From assembly GCA_009773205.1 (NCBI GenBank), contig WPAE01000011.1:1-64000 (forward strand): a stretch of DNA of 64,000 nucleotides. Reading direction: 5' to 3'. Source of the DNA: Ignavibacteria bacterium. Lineage in GTDB: Bacteria; Bacteroidota; Ignavibacteria; Ignavibacteriales; Melioribacteraceae. Position 1 is the stretch's first letter; every line of letters starts with the position of its first letter. The notes under the pieces were generated by a model, which ran no database searches, was not told the DNA's origin, and saw nothing but the letters and a program-made list of their open reading frames with translations. The translations under genes were made by a program, and so were the position numbers. This document shows, piece by piece, positions 1-9,801 of the stretch.

Positions 1-98
1 TCATTTGACCCTGGGACTGGGGATTAATGTGATCCTACAGCTGGGGAATCATCTGGTCTTTTTTACCTTTTTGCTGGGGAATAATCTGGTCGCCGACA
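1..98 (-). mobile_element. IS21-family-like insertion sequence end (partial)
   Basis: Three diverged copies of an 18-bp motif lie at 17-34, 41-58 and 74-91 (CTGGGGAATAATCTGGTC and variants). Read on the minus strand the element begins TGTCGGCGACC at about position 98-100 and runs off the window. A TG-terminal end carrying several internal short repeats is the known architecture of IS21-family termini. It begins exactly where the repeat unit of the neighbouring propeller gene is broken. No transposase gene is visible because the window ends. The family assignment is an inference from end architecture. Confidence 0.5.
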
Positions 99-1110
99 CA
101 GAGACGGCAAATGAGGCGACTTCCGTATTTGTCAAGCCGGAATTGACCGCACTCCAACTCGTGCCGTTATTGGTGGAAAGAAAGACGCCGCTGCCACTAG
201 TCCCCGCAAAGAGATTCGTGCCCGAGACGGCAAGTGAGCCGACAGTCCTATCTGTCAAGCCGGAATTGACCTCACTCCAACTTATGCCGTTATTGGTGGA
301 AATAAAGACGCCGCTGTCCCAAGTCCCCGCAAAAAGATTCGTGCCCGAGACGGCAAGTGAGAGGACATACTTATTTGTCAAGCCGGAATTGACCTCGCTC
401 CAACTTGTGCCGTTATTGGTGGAAATAAAGACACCGCCGCCAAAAGTCCCAACAAAGAGCTTCGTACCAGAGACGGCGAGTGAGCGGACATCTGTATTTG
501 TCAAGCCGGAATTGACCTCACTCCAACTTGTGCCGTTATTGGTGGAAAGAAAGATGCCTCTCACCAAAGTCCCCGCAAAGAGATTCGCGCCCGAGACGAC
601 AAGCGAGCGGATATCCCAATCTATCAAGCCGAAATTGACCGCAGTCCAACTTGTGCCGTTATTAGTAGAAATAAAGACGCCGCCGCCCCAAGTCCCCGCA
701 AAGAGATTCGTGCCCGAGACAGCAAGTGAGCGGACATCCTTATTTGTCAAGCCGGAATTGACCTCACTCCAACTTGTGCCGTTATTTGTGGAAAGAAAGA
801 CGCCGCGGTCCCAAGTCCCCGCAAAAAGATTCGTGCCTGAGACAGCAAGTGAGTGGACATACTTAGTCCTCAAGCCGGAATTGACCTCACTCCAACTTGT
901 GCCGTTGTTTGTGGAAATAAAGACACCGCTGCCAAAAGTCCCCACAAAGAGATTCGTGCCCGAGACGGCAAAGAGCTGTACACTGCCGCCATACGGTCCA
1001 TTGGTTCGCACCCATTGGGCTAATATCGGATTGCTCGTTGTGAAGACAAGAACGACCAGCCAGACTGCGGTTTGGCGGAACAGTGCTCGAAAGCGATTGA
1101 TTAGCTTCAT
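49..1110 (-). pseudogene. Secreted repeat (BNR/propeller-like) protein, 3' end cut by an insertion
   Basis: The product starts with a signal peptide ending near residue 31 (ILAQ). It then has seven full copies and one partial copy of a 41-residue unit (core LFAGTxxxGVFxSTNNGTSW), encoded by near-identical 123-bp DNA repeats. Such units form beta-propeller-type surface proteins in T9SS bacteria. The eighth unit stops after the residues FAVS, about position 100, where IS21-like sequence starts. The last 17 or so codons are therefore foreign. Homologues of this style normally end in a T9SS sorting domain, which is missing here. An AAAGGAG ribosome site precedes the ATG at 1110. Exact function is unknown; adhesion or surface display is a guess. 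Confidence 0.7.
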
Positions 1111-1140
1111 AAAAACTGACTCCTTTCAGATGAATTTGTG

Positions 1141-1478
1141 AACAGACAATTGCACACAACATTTGCAAAAACGAATCACAACTAACCGAGAAAAAATAAA
1201 AGTGGAGTTAAAAAAACAACTCCCCAAAGTCGTAAGTTTGAGTTAGTCAAGTTTCATATATCCTCCAAGTTTGGTTATTTAACAATTATGTTTTTACTGC
1301 TGGTAAATAATGCTTTTTTTGCCGATAGGCAAATCTTGTTTGCCTATCGGAACGAGAAAAAAGCACTACGGAAAACAAATGATAAAAAGAACCAAAACAA
1401 TTAAAAACATTTGCTATTGTTAATCATAAAACAGATTTATAAACTTGCCTACATTAATTACAAGGAAAGTAGATTTCT
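1141..1478. terminator. Intergenic region with a strong bidirectional hairpin
   Basis: A perfect 12-bp inverted repeat (1322-1333 with 1339-1350, CCGATAGGCAAA) is flanked by T7 on the left and A6 on the right. It could terminate transcription in either direction, although the two flanking genes here diverge. A weaker hairpin (GGAGTT/AACTCC) lies at about 1203-1222. No gene is seen between 1141 and 1478; the region must hold the promoters of both divergent genes. Confidence 0.6.
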
Positions 1479-4334
1479 GTGAAGAGAACAATTTTTCTTT
1501 TGATGATTTTGTTTCTAATCCGAACAATTTTTGCTCAAGATATAATTCAAAAAGGGGAAGTTTATTATTTATCGAACACGTTAGTTGTAAAATATAAAAA
1601 CGGTTACACTCCTTTAACAAACACACAGTTACTTCAAAAGAAAAGTTTTTCTACATTTACAGTTTTAGAATCAAAGCAGCTTTTTCCGGAAGAATCTCTT
1701 TTAAGAAAAGGAAACAGCGCGCTTGGCAATATTTATATTATAAAATACAGTTCCAATGAAGACCCGCTTGAGCTTTCAAAAAAAATTTCCAAGAGCAAAG
1801 AAATTGAATACGCAGAACCTAAATATGTTCATCGTGTAACAGTAGTGCCGAATGATTCATTGTTTCTTAACGGACAGCAAATTAATTTGAGCAGAATTAA
1901 GGCGGTAGAAGCTTGGGATATTACTAAAGGAGATTCTTCGGTTCTTATCGCAATAATAGACACGGGCGTGGAGTACGATCACCCGGATTTGAAAGCAAAT
2001 ATTTTAAGAGACAAAAACGGCAAAGTGGTTGGTTATGATTTTGGCGGATTGAACGGAACGCCAGATGATGACCCGAATGAAGACAAAGAGCCAAGCGGAA
2101 AACTTGCTTACCATGGAACGCACGTTGCAGGAATTGCTGCCGCTGTTACAGATAACAAAATCGGGATTGCTTCGATAGGTTATAACTGTACTATTCTTCC
2201 TGTAAAAACCAGCAGAAGCGATAAAAGAGATGCTAACGGATATCCTTATGTTTATTATGGATTTGAAGGGATAAAATACGCAGCAGATAAAGGCGCAAAA
2301 ATAATTAATTGCAGTTGGGGCAGCTCTAGTTATTCTCGTTACGAACAAGAGATTATTGATTATGCAACATCGAAAGGAAGTTTGGTAATAGGCTCTGCCG
2401 GAAACAAAAATACAAACGCGCCTTTTTTCCCGGCAAACTACAAAGGAGTGCTCTCGGTTGTGTGGGGTTTGAATAGCGATATTCGTTTTTCCGATGCTAC
2501 GTATGGAACAAACACAGATATTCTTGCGCCTGGTCTTTCAATATTATCAACTTATCCAACGTTTACAAATTTGCCGTATAGACAATTAAGCGGCTCGTCT
2601 ATGTCTGCGCCTCTTGTTGCCGGAATTGCAGGATTGGTAGCAGCAAAATTTCCAAATTATTCTCCGCTTCAAATAGGAGAGCAGGTTCGCGTAACTACAG
2701 ATGAAATTTATTCTAACGGCGTAAATCCAGACAGCATTAAGTATCTTATAGGAAAAGGAAGAGCAAATGCTTTTAGAGCAGTTACTGAAATAAACGCAGT
2801 CTCTGTACGCGCAACAAATATCAAACTAACGGAGCTGAGCGGAAGTAATTTTAACGGATTGTATGAAGCGGGAGAATCTGTTGCTGTTTCTGTTTCGCTT
2901 ACAAATTTTTTAGCAAATTCTTCGGGCATTCAAATTAGTGCTGAGTGTAAAGATGCAGCAATTTCTCTTACTCAAACACCTGCAACTATAATTTCTATGC
3001 AAACGATGCAGACCTTAGAAAGCGCATTTAATTTCACATTCAAAGTAGAGCAAACAGCGCCATATAATCACGAAGTAAATATTCTTTTGAAATTTACCGG
3101 CGTAAACTACAACGATTATCAATGGATAAGCGTGCGTGTAAATCCAACTTACGATACTCACAACGCAAACAAAATTGTAATGAGCGTAACAAGCAAAGGC
3201 GCGCTTGGTTTTAATGATTATCCAATTAACACAGAAGGACAAGGTTTTAGATACGACAACGGTGATAATCTGCTGTTTGAAGGCGCATTTATGTATGGAA
3301 CATCAGAGACTACGGTTATGGATGCAGCGCGAACAGTGGGTGAACAGAGCAAGGATTTTAAAATGCTTGAGCCTATAGTCATGAAAACCAATTTAGTTGG
3401 TTATCAGAGGACGACCTCAAAATTCAATGATAGCGGAGCAGGAAACAATGCGTTAGGAATTGAAACCGGATTAGTAACTCATGCTTTTGCAGATTCGGCA
3501 AACTCAGATTATTTAATTCTTGAAAATTATCTCACGAACAAAACAGAAAAAGAAATAAGCAACTTATTTGTAGGTTATTTTTTAGATTGGGATATGAAGG
3601 CAGATGATCCAGTAAGGGATTCTACAGCTTATGATTTGAAGGATAATTTTGCTTATGCTTTTTATAAAGACAGAAATATTTTAAACACATATACCGGTTT
3701 TGCAGCAACACTTGGAGTTGGTCCTGTATCAGGATATTATCCCGTAAATAATGCTGCAACAGATGGTGATGTTAGATTATTTGATGCGGATGAGTTTTCT
3801 GATAGAGAAAAATGGATCATGCTTTCAAGCGGAATTGTAAACAAAGATGTGGGATATGCAGATGTTTCTTATGTGCTTTCGTGTGGACCTTATAAAATTG
3901 CACCGAAAGGTATTCTAAGAATTGCATACACAATTGCTGCGGGTAATAATTTTGAAGACTTGCGAAAAGCAATTGTTCGTAGTAGAAGTCAGTATAGATC
4001 AATGATTGGTTCCGTAAATGAAGAAATACAAGTTCCAACAGAATTTGCTTTGTATCAAAACTATCCAAATCCGTTTAATCCAACAACAGTTATAAGCTAC
4101 AAGCTGCAAGCAGCAAGCCACGTAACTCTAAAAGTTTACGATGTTTTAGGAAGAGAAGTTGCAACGTTAGTTGATGAATACAAACAAGCCGGAAATCACT
4201 CTACACTCTTCCTGCCTCGACTGGCGCAAGGCAAGGCGGGCGTTCTAAGTTCTTCACTCGCTTCCGGCGTTTACTTCTATAAAATTTTTGCTGATGGATT
4301 TACTGAAACAAAAAAAATGGTTCTACTTAAATAA
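1479..4334 (+). CDS. Secreted subtilisin-like serine protease (S8) with T9SS sorting domain
   Basis: A 951-residue secreted peptidase. A signal peptide covers residues 1-19. The subtilase domain spans about 130-435 with the catalytic triad Asp161 (IIDTGVEYDHPDL), His212 (HGTHVAGIAA) and Ser374 (LSGSSMSAPLVAGIAG), and the oxyanion Asn309. A long beta-rich middle follows. The C-terminal 90 residues form a type A T9SS sorting domain beginning [12 protein letters not shown], so the enzyme should be exported across the outer membrane and anchored or released. The start is GTG with AAGGAAAG upstream; no ATG gives a better signal peptide. The sorting domain carries an in-frame GC-rich insertion at about 4211-4245 (see repeats). 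Substrate is unknown. Confidence 0.93.
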   Translation: MKRTIFLLMILFLIRTIFAQDIIQKGEVYYLSNTLVVKYKNGYTPLTNTQLLQKKSFSTFTVLESKQLFPEESLLRKGNSALGNIYIIKYSSNEDPLELSKKISKSKEIEYAEPKYVHRVTVVPNDSLFLNGQQINLSRIKAVEAWDITKGDSSVLIAIIDTGVEYDHPDLKANILRDKNGKVVGYDFGGLNGTPDDDPNEDKEPSGKLAYHGTHVAGIAAAVTDNKIGIASIGYNCTILPVKTSRSDKRDANGYPYVYYGFEGIKYAADKGAKIINCSWGSSSYSRYEQEIIDYATSKGSLVIGSAGNKNTNAPFFPANYKGVLSVVWGLNSDIRFSDATYGTNTDILAPGLSILSTYPTFTNLPYRQLSGSSMSAPLVAGIAGLVAAKFPNYSPLQIGEQVRVTTDEIYSNGVNPDSIKYLIGKGRANAFRAVTEINAVSVRATNIKLTELSGSNFNGLYEAGESVAVSVSLTNFLANSSGIQISAECKDAAISLTQTPATIISMQTMQTLESAFNFTFKVEQTAPYNHEVNILLKFTGVNYNDYQWISVRVNPTYDTHNANKIVMSVTSKGALGFNDYPINTEGQGFRYDNGDNLLFEGAFMYGTSETTVMDAARTVGEQSKDFKMLEPIVMKTNLVGYQRTTSKFNDSGAGNNALGIETGLVTHAFADSANSDYLILENYLTNKTEKEISNLFVGYFLDWDMKADDPVRDSTAYDLKDNFAYAFYKDRNILNTYTGFAATLGVGPVSGYYPVNNAATDGDVRLFDADEFSDREKWIMLSSGIVNKDVGYADVSYVLSCGPYKIAPKGILRIAYTIAAGNNFEDLRKAIVRSRSQYRSMIGSVNEEIQVPTEFALYQNYPNPFNPTTVISYKLQAASHVTLKVYDVLGREVATLVDEYKQAGNHSTLFLPRLAQGKAGVLSSSLASGVYFYKIFADGFTETKKMVLLK
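4211..4245 (+). repeat. GC-rich palindromic insert inside a T9SS sorting domain
   Basis: The strand of the sorting domain that normally reads directly into SSLASGVYFYK is interrupted in frame by about ten residues (LPRLAQGKAG). They are encoded by GC-rich DNA of the same style as the dispersed palindromes elsewhere in the window (12586-12616, 40614-40650). Confidence 0.5.
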
Positions 4335-4360
4335 GGGCATTTGTCTTAATGTAAATAGAC

Positions 4361-5605
4361 CTACATCAACATTCTTGTTTTAATAGTTTCAGAAATCGCT
4401 CGAAGCTCTTTTAAAATATCATCGGAATTTTCTTTGCTGTCAATATCAATAATAACGTAGCCAATCAAAGTATCTGTTTGGAGATACTGCGACGCAATGT
4501 TCAAATTTCTCGAAGTGAAAACGTTAGTAATCTTGTTTAGCACACCGGGTTGATTTTTGTGGATATGAAGATAACGCTGGCGGTCAACGTTAGGAGTAAG
4601 CGATATTTCTACAAAATTAGTAGCGCCAATAGTAGAACCAATATCACAATACTTAATAAGCTTTTCCGAAACTTCGAGTGCTATGTTTGCCTGTGCTTCG
4701 GACGTGCTGCCTCCGATATGAGGAGTTAAAATTACATTCTGAAATTTTTGCAGCGGTGAGATAAACGGGTCGTTATTTGAATTAGGCTCTTCGGGGAAAA
4801 CATCAACCGCTGCCCCTGCAAGATGTTTTCTTTCTAACGCTGCTGCTAAATCGTCAACGTTAATAACTGCGCCTCTGGCAGCATTTATTAAGTAAGAACC
4901 CTTTTTCATCAAGCTCAATTCTTTGGCAGAAATTAAATTTTTTGTCGCCTCTGTTTCTGGAACGTGTAATGTAACTATATCCGAAACAGAAAGAAGTTCC
5001 TCTAATCTTGCAGCAACTTTAGCATTGCCAAGATTCAGTTTCTTTTCTATATCATAGAAGAAAACGTTCATTCCAAGTGCTTCGGCTAAAATAGAAACCT
5101 GCGAACCAATGTGTCCATAACCAATAATGCCTAAATTTTTTCCGCGTACTTCGTAAGAATGTGAAGCGTCTTTAACCCATTTACCGATGTGAGCAGCAAA
5201 ATTTTTTTCTGGAATTCCGCGAATTAAAAATATACACTCGCTTATAACCAATTCTGCTACAGAACGTGTGTTAGAAAATGGCGCATTAAAAACAGGTATT
5301 CCTCTTAACTTAGCTGCTTGAAGATTGACCTGGTTTGTTCCTATACTATAACAGCCAACAGCAATTAGTTTTTTGGCTTTATCTAAAATCTCTTCGGTAA
5401 GGTTTGTTTTGGAACGGATTCCAATCAGATGAGCATCTTTAATTTTCTCTACAAGGTCATTTCCTTCCAAAGAACATTTTACATATTCAATATTAGAGTA
5501 GTTGTGTTCATTAAAAAGATGAAGCGCATTTTCGTGCAAGCCTTCCAAAAGGAGTATTTTTATTTTTTCTTTAGGCAGCGAATAATTTTTTGTCTCGTCT
5601 TTCAT
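4361..5605 (-). CDS. serA: D-3-phosphoglycerate dehydrogenase
   Basis: Catalyses the first committed step of serine synthesis, oxidising 3-phosphoglycerate with NAD+. At 414 residues it matches the E. coli-type enzyme. It has a Rossmann fold with GYGHIG at 162-167, catalytic Arg244 (NAARGA), Glu273 (DVFPEEP) and His296 (TPHIGGST), and a C-terminal ACT domain from about residue 340 that usually binds serine for feedback inhibition. Its ATG overlaps the stop of the upstream flavoprotein gene by 4 bp, so the two are probably translated together. The gene converges with the protease gene, with only 26 bp between their ends. Confidence 0.95.
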   Translation of the reverse strand: MKDETKNYSLPKEKIKILLLEGLHENALHLFNEHNYSNIEYVKCSLEGNDLVEKIKDAHLIGIRSKTNLTEEILDKAKKLIAVGCYSIGTNQVNLQAAKLRGIPVFNAPFSNTRSVAELVISECIFLIRGIPEKNFAAHIGKWVKDASHSYEVRGKNLGIIGYGHIGSQVSILAEALGMNVFFYDIEKKLNLGNAKVAARLEELLSVSDIVTLHVPETEATKNLISAKELSLMKKGSYLINAARGAVINVDDLAAALERKHLAGAAVDVFPEEPNSNNDPFISPLQKFQNVILTPHIGGSTSEAQANIALEVSEKLIKYCDIGSTIGATNFVEISLTPNVDRQRYLHIHKNQPGVLNKITNVFTSRNLNIASQYLQTDTLIGYVIIDIDSKENSDDILKELRAISETIKTRMLM

Positions 5606-6597
5606 TTCTCTTCTATATCAATTTTACAATTAAGGTAATCTCTACATATTTTTTTCATAGCGGCATTTGCAGAATTAAAAGCCCAAATGATTGAACCACC
5701 TTTTGGGCCTGCAGTTAAATCTCCTGTTAAAAATAAACCTTGCACAGAAGTTTCGTAATGTTCTTTTAGAACAGGTTCAACACCGTCGAATTCAATTCCT
5801 AACATTTTCAAAAAGTTTTCTGGGGTTGAACCGCCGAGCGCATAAACTACAAAATCATAAGTTTGTTCGCCTAAAATTTCTTCTGCAAACTTGACTGCCG
5901 GCTTTTCATCTTTTTCTTCTAAAGAGGCGATTCTGCTTTCACGTAGTATTTTTACCTTATTTTCCCTTTCCAATTCAAGTAAACTATCACGATTAATATC
6001 ATTCATTCGAGTAAAGTCTTTTTTCCTATAGCTCAGAACAACTTCATTTCCGTTTTGAGCTAAGTATTGACAGTATTCGGATGCAGAATCTCCGCCGCCA
6101 ACAACAAGAACCTTAGCGTTTGTTATTTCAACTGAAGTTACATCAAACAAGGCGCGGTCTTTAAGATTGAGTGGAATTTTATAATCGGGCTTGTTTGGCT
6201 TACCCAATATTCCGATTGCTATGGTTACAATCTTTGTGTGGTATTCATTTTTGTTGGTAGAAACAATAAACGTTTTATCTTCATTCTGATGCATCTTCCA
6301 GACAGTTTCGTTATAACATACTTTAAGGTTGTTTTGCAAAATCGCCTTATCTAAGTAAGAAATTGTTTCGTGCTTCGTTAAATCTGGAATGCACATAACG
6401 CCCGTGCACTTAGCTTCAAATCCTTTGTAGTTTGCTGTAACAAGTTTGGAATCGGGATAATATTTTTTAATTGAAAAAGAATGCTCATCAGCTTTTTCGA
6501 GAACAACAATTCTACTCGAATCTATGCCGGCGTGTCGTGCTTCTACTGCCATACTTATTCCAGCGGGACCTGCTCCAATTACTAATAAATCGTACAT
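5602..6597 (-). CDS. FAD-dependent NAD(P)H oxidoreductase, YpdA/thioredoxin-reductase-like
   Basis: A 331-residue flavoprotein. The N-terminal FAD dinucleotide-binding motif is GAGPAG (residues 8-13), a second NAD(P)H site VVGGGDSASEY lies near residue 165, and a C-terminal GD motif (FLTGDLTAG) contacts FAD. There is no redox CxxC, which separates it from true thioredoxin reductase and fits the YpdA (bacillithiol disulfide reductase) group; Chlorobiota relatives are known to use bacillithiol-type thiols. An in-frame ATG exists 21 codons upstream, but the ATG at 6597 follows GAAAGAAAG and starts directly at the FAD motif. It is coupled to serA by a 4-bp overlap. The specific substrate is inferred. 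Confidence 0.8.
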   Translation of the reverse strand: MYDLLVIGAGPAGISMAVEARHAGIDSSRIVVLEKADEHSFSIKKYYPDSKLVTANYKGFEAKCTGVMCIPDLTKHETISYLDKAILQNNLKVCYNETVWKMHQNEDKTFIVSTNKNEYHTKIVTIAIGILGKPNKPDYKIPLNLKDRALFDVTSVEITNAKVLVVGGGDSASEYCQYLAQNGNEVVLSYRKKDFTRMNDINRDSLLELERENKVKILRESRIASLEEKDEKPAVKFAEEILGEQTYDFVVYALGGSTPENFLKMLGIEFDGVEPVLKEHYETSVQGLFLTGDLTAGPKGGSIIWAFNSANAAMKKICRDYLNCKIDIEEK

Positions 6598-6690
6598 ATT
6601 ATACTTTCTTTCAAATTTTCTTGCGAAGATAAGGAATCCTGAAATAAAGAATAGGTTCAATTTTTCGTAATTTAACGAAGAGGAAAATTT

Positions 6691-7179
6691 ATGAAAGAAT
6701 ACACTTATTCTATTTTTGGAAAAATTTGGTATCGTTATATAAACATAATATTAACTGCCTTTCTGCTCTTATACACGGTTAGCTCGCTTTACATGTTTTT
6801 TCAAAATTGGTATTACATTTTCTTAGCACTATTAAATGTTCTAATCGTTATTCTAATCAACAACTTTTATATAAACAGCTACAAGCATTTCCCATTTTTA
6901 GTTTTTATTGATGATAAAGGAATTTCGTGCAGCAATTTTTTTCTCAGCAGGAAAAAGATAAGAATTAATTACGAAGACATTTCCGGCATTTCCGGCGGAA
7001 TGTTTACAGGATGGAATTTAAGACCGGTTTATATTTACGATGCAAAACAAGGGATCAAAATTGGTTTTTTTACACATGGCAAGTTCAAAGAATTACTAAA
7101 GACCGTTCTTCAAAATATTAACGAAGACGTTTACAACGAATTGCTTGCAAGAATGAAAGAATTAAACAGATTAAAATAA
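6691..7179 (+). CDS. Small membrane protein with PH-like cytoplasmic domain
   Basis: The 162-residue product has two hydrophobic segments at about 15-35 and 40-62. They are followed by a beta-rich region (about 70-135: FIDDKGIS, INYEDISGIS) that resembles bacterial PH-domain proteins, and a charged C-terminus. No catalytic motif is visible. It is divergent from the ypdA-serA pair and ends just before a shared terminator. Function unknown. Confidence 0.7.
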   Translation: MKEYTYSIFGKIWYRYINIILTAFLLLYTVSSLYMFFQNWYYIFLALLNVLIVILINNFYINSYKHFPFLVFIDDKGISCSNFFLSRKKIRINYEDISGISGGMFTGWNLRPVYIYDAKQGIKIGFFTHGKFKELLKTVLQNINEDVYNELLARMKELNRLK

Positions 7180-7180
7180 A

Positions 7181-7210
7181 AACAGCCCCGATTAGAGAAT
7201 CGAGGCTGTT
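7181..7210. terminator. Bidirectional rho-independent terminator
   Basis: The inverted repeat AACAGCC(C)CGATT / AATCG(A)GGCTGTT has an AGAG loop. It lies between two convergent genes, with an A-rich left flank that becomes a T-rich tract for the minus-strand HU gene. Confidence 0.8.
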
Positions 7211-7225
7211 AATAAAGATTTAAGA

Positions 7226-7513
7226 TTATTTCTTCTTTGGTGGAGCAATAGCATCTTTAGCTTGTTTTGCAACTCTGAACTTAACAACTTTTTTAGCTGC
7301 TATTTTAATTTTTTCACCAGTTTTTGGGTTTCTGCCCATTCTTGCTTTTCTATCAACAAGAACTAATTTACCCAAACCGGGAATGACGAAACCTTTTTTA
7401 GCTTCTTTGTAGGCAAGCGTTATTAATTCATCTAAGAATTCGCCTGTAGCTTTTTTTGTTAAACCGGATTTTCCAGCTAAGTGAGTTAAGATTTGTCCTT
7501 TTGTCATTGCCAT
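7226..7513 (-). CDS. HU/IHF-family nucleoid DNA-binding protein
   Basis: The 95-residue product matches the HU fold. It has an N-terminal helix pair and the DNA-arm signature GRNPKTGEKIKI at about 59-70, followed by a Lys-rich tail (APPKKK). HU bends and compacts DNA and assists replication and recombination. The family is clear; HU versus IHF subunit cannot be decided from the sequence alone. It is monocistronic, ending at the hairpin at 7181-7210, with an AT-rich upstream region of 177 bp likely holding its promoter. Confidence 0.93.
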   Translation of the reverse strand: MAMTKGQILTHLAGKSGLTKKATGEFLDELITLAYKEAKKGFVIPGLGKLVLVDRKARMGRNPKTGEKIKIAAKKVVKFRVAKQAKDAIAPPKKK

Positions 7514-7690
7514 TGTGTTCGCCCTTTATTTTATGGTTAATAAGTTCGTGTGAAAATTAGTATTTTTTTAATATAAAACAAACAATTTTAGTCAGTTTAA
7601 TTAAACAATTGATGTAAAACAAACGCTATGATGAAGCAATAAATACACGCCGAAAGCTACTTTGATAATTCTAAGAATGTTGGAATTTTT

Positions 7691-9748
7691 ATGAATGAAC
7701 AAAAATTTTTAAGAACAATTTTTTTTACTGCCGTTATTGCCGCGGCATGCAAATTTAGTTTTGCTCAAACTAAACAGCAAAAGATTAATAAAACCGATTC
7801 AACTTATGTGTCAAAATTGTCTGAGAGCGATTCTGTTAAAACGAAAGCAGGCAAGAGCGCTGCTAAAACTTTTGCAAAAGCCTCTATGCTCGACTCAAAT
7901 TTTTCAAGTTACAAAGTTTCTCAAAATTATTTGGAAACAACAGATTATAGGTTTACAGAAGATTTTCTTGTTGGCACGCAAAGCGCGTTTATTAAAAAAC
8001 TTGGTAACCGTGGAACGCCTGTTGAAGTAAGTTTATATGGGCTTAATTCTAGCACCGTCGTTTTTCTTAATGAAGGAACTAGCATTGCAAATAGAATAAC
8101 AAATTTTTCAAATTTGCACTTTGTTCAATCGGAAAGTATTGAAGCAATTGAAGTGATTCCTCTGCCGCGTGGATTTTTGTATGGCAACTTTAACATAGCG
8201 GCAGTAAATTTTATTTCGAGAGAACCATCTACAATCAAGCCATATTCTCGTTTGCGTTACTATCAAGCACCTGAAGGCGAAGGGTTTATTGATGGAATTT
8301 TTAACATTAGTCCATTCAAAAATCTAAAAGCATTTATTGAACTTACAAATCATGGCGCTGATTCTTATTATTTAAATAGCAGGTTCTCTAACTGGCTTGC
8401 AAATATCCGTTTGAGTTATTTGCTTTCTCCAACAGAAACAATTAGAATAAATTACAAACATGTAAAGGCAAACACAGGTTTAAACGGCGGAGTTGATCTT
8501 GAGGAAACCGGTAAAAAGTATCCAAAATTTTCTTTAGATGATGTAGTTTACAATAATCTGACAGCAGCAGTTAGATTTCCGAATAGATACATAACTAATA
8601 CCAATAATTTTATTGCTGCTACATTAATTACAAAAGCCATTAAAAAGACACCTGCGGAATTCAGTTTTTATTTTAGAGAAGAGCTCGCCGAGTTTCGACA
8701 AAACATTAGCGGTGCTTTAAGCGAAAATGTTCTTCCAGTTTCTCGCGATAATAAAATACAAACTTTAGGCGCGCGATTTCGGTTTGACTATCAAAACCAG
8801 CTCATTGATCTTGTATCAGTAACTACTTTTGAAAGAGACAAATACATTGCTGATGTACTACACAAAGAAAGTTTTAACTCGTCATTAGCAAGTTCACTAA
8901 TAACAACTCTAAATTTACCCGGCAAAAAAATCATTCCTTCGGCATTTATTAAATATTTTTTAACAAGTCAAAAGTCAGATTATTTTGGTTTTGGCGGAGA
9001 CGTTTTGATCAAAATTAATCAAGATTTAGCTTTGTATGCGGGCATAGCTAATTTTAACAAGCCAATCTCATTACTAAGCAGTTTTTATACATCACCAGAC
9101 ATAGGCAAGTCTCAGCAAATCCAAACTGCCGAACTTAAAGCCAGCGCAAATTTTGGAGTGCTAAACTTATCTGGAGGATATTTCTTAATAAACAATAGCA
9201 ACGATTTAATAAGCGCATTTTATGATAGCGATAAATTGAATGATGAAGCATTTTATGTTAGCAGTTATGAATCTTCAACACAGGGTTTGTCTTTGCAGAC
9301 AAACTTCAACATCTGGAAAATTCATTTGATGGCAAATTCAACTTTGTATCTACGAGAGAAAGAGCAGCAAAGAAACGGGCTGCCAAATTTTTCTACTAAC
9401 GGCGGGCTCTATTATATAGACACATTATTCAATCAAAATTTAAAAATGAAAGCAGGCTTCAATTACTATAGCATTGGCTCGCGCTACGAGCAAAGAATAG
9501 ATTTTGAAAAAGGAATTTCTTCTTCCTACTTTTTTGAAAGAACCAGCAGCTCTCTTTCTATGATAAACAAAACAGAATTTACTCCATCATTTCGGTTGGA
9601 TTTTTTCTTTGCCGGCAGAATTCAAGACCGGGCAATAGTTTACTTCACTTGGGAAAATATTCTTAATTCAAGATTTTTTGATACGCCACTTTACCCAACA
9701 ACACCACGCTCACTTCGGTTCGGAGTAGCTTGGGAATTCCTTGATTAG
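7691..9748 (+). CDS. TonB-dependent receptor-like outer-membrane beta-barrel protein
   Basis: The 685-residue protein has a signal peptide ending near residue 26 (FSFAQ). A plug-like region at about 80-180 (VEVSLYGLNSSTVVFLNEG; IEAIEVIPLPRGFLYG) is followed by about 500 residues of alternating hydrophobic strands ending in an aromatic C-terminus (FGVAWEFLD). That layout is typical of TonB-dependent receptors or related porins. No clear TonB box or carboxypeptidase-like extension is seen, so energy coupling is uncertain. The next gene, 53 bp on, is a secreted amylase, which suggests, without proving, a role in polysaccharide or oligosaccharide uptake. A hairpin at 9745-9776 sits between them. 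Confidence 0.72.
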   Translation: MNEQKFLRTIFFTAVIAAACKFSFAQTKQQKINKTDSTYVSKLSESDSVKTKAGKSAAKTFAKASMLDSNFSSYKVSQNYLETTDYRFTEDFLVGTQSAFIKKLGNRGTPVEVSLYGLNSSTVVFLNEGTSIANRITNFSNLHFVQSESIEAIEVIPLPRGFLYGNFNIAAVNFISREPSTIKPYSRLRYYQAPEGEGFIDGIFNISPFKNLKAFIELTNHGADSYYLNSRFSNWLANIRLSYLLSPTETIRINYKHVKANTGLNGGVDLEETGKKYPKFSLDDVVYNNLTAAVRFPNRYITNTNNFIAATLITKAIKKTPAEFSFYFREELAEFRQNISGALSENVLPVSRDNKIQTLGARFRFDYQNQLIDLVSVTTFERDKYIADVLHKESFNSSLASSLITTLNLPGKKIIPSAFIKYFLTSQKSDYFGFGGDVLIKINQDLALYAGIANFNKPISLLSSFYTSPDIGKSQQIQTAELKASANFGVLNLSGGYFLINNSNDLISAFYDSDKLNDEAFYVSSYESSTQGLSLQTNFNIWKIHLMANSTLYLREKEQQRNGLPNFSTNGGLYYIDTLFNQNLKMKAGFNYYSIGSRYEQRIDFEKGISSSYFFERTSSSLSMINKTEFTPSFRLDFFFAGRIQDRAIVYFTWENILNSRFFDTPLYPTTPRSLRFGVAWEFLD

Positions 9749-9801
9749 CATAGCATAACTTACATAAGTTAGCTAAGAAAATATTTCAAATACGAGGCAC
9801 T

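Noticed and set aside
100-1000. Regular 123-bp tandem repeats as a CRISPR array
   Set aside because: The repeats are contiguous coding units of 41 residues with no unique spacers.
5-1141. A 378-codon plus-strand open frame opposite the propeller gene
   Set aside because: It is the antisense shadow of the 123-bp repeats; the minus-strand frame has a signal peptide and a recognisable repeat fold.
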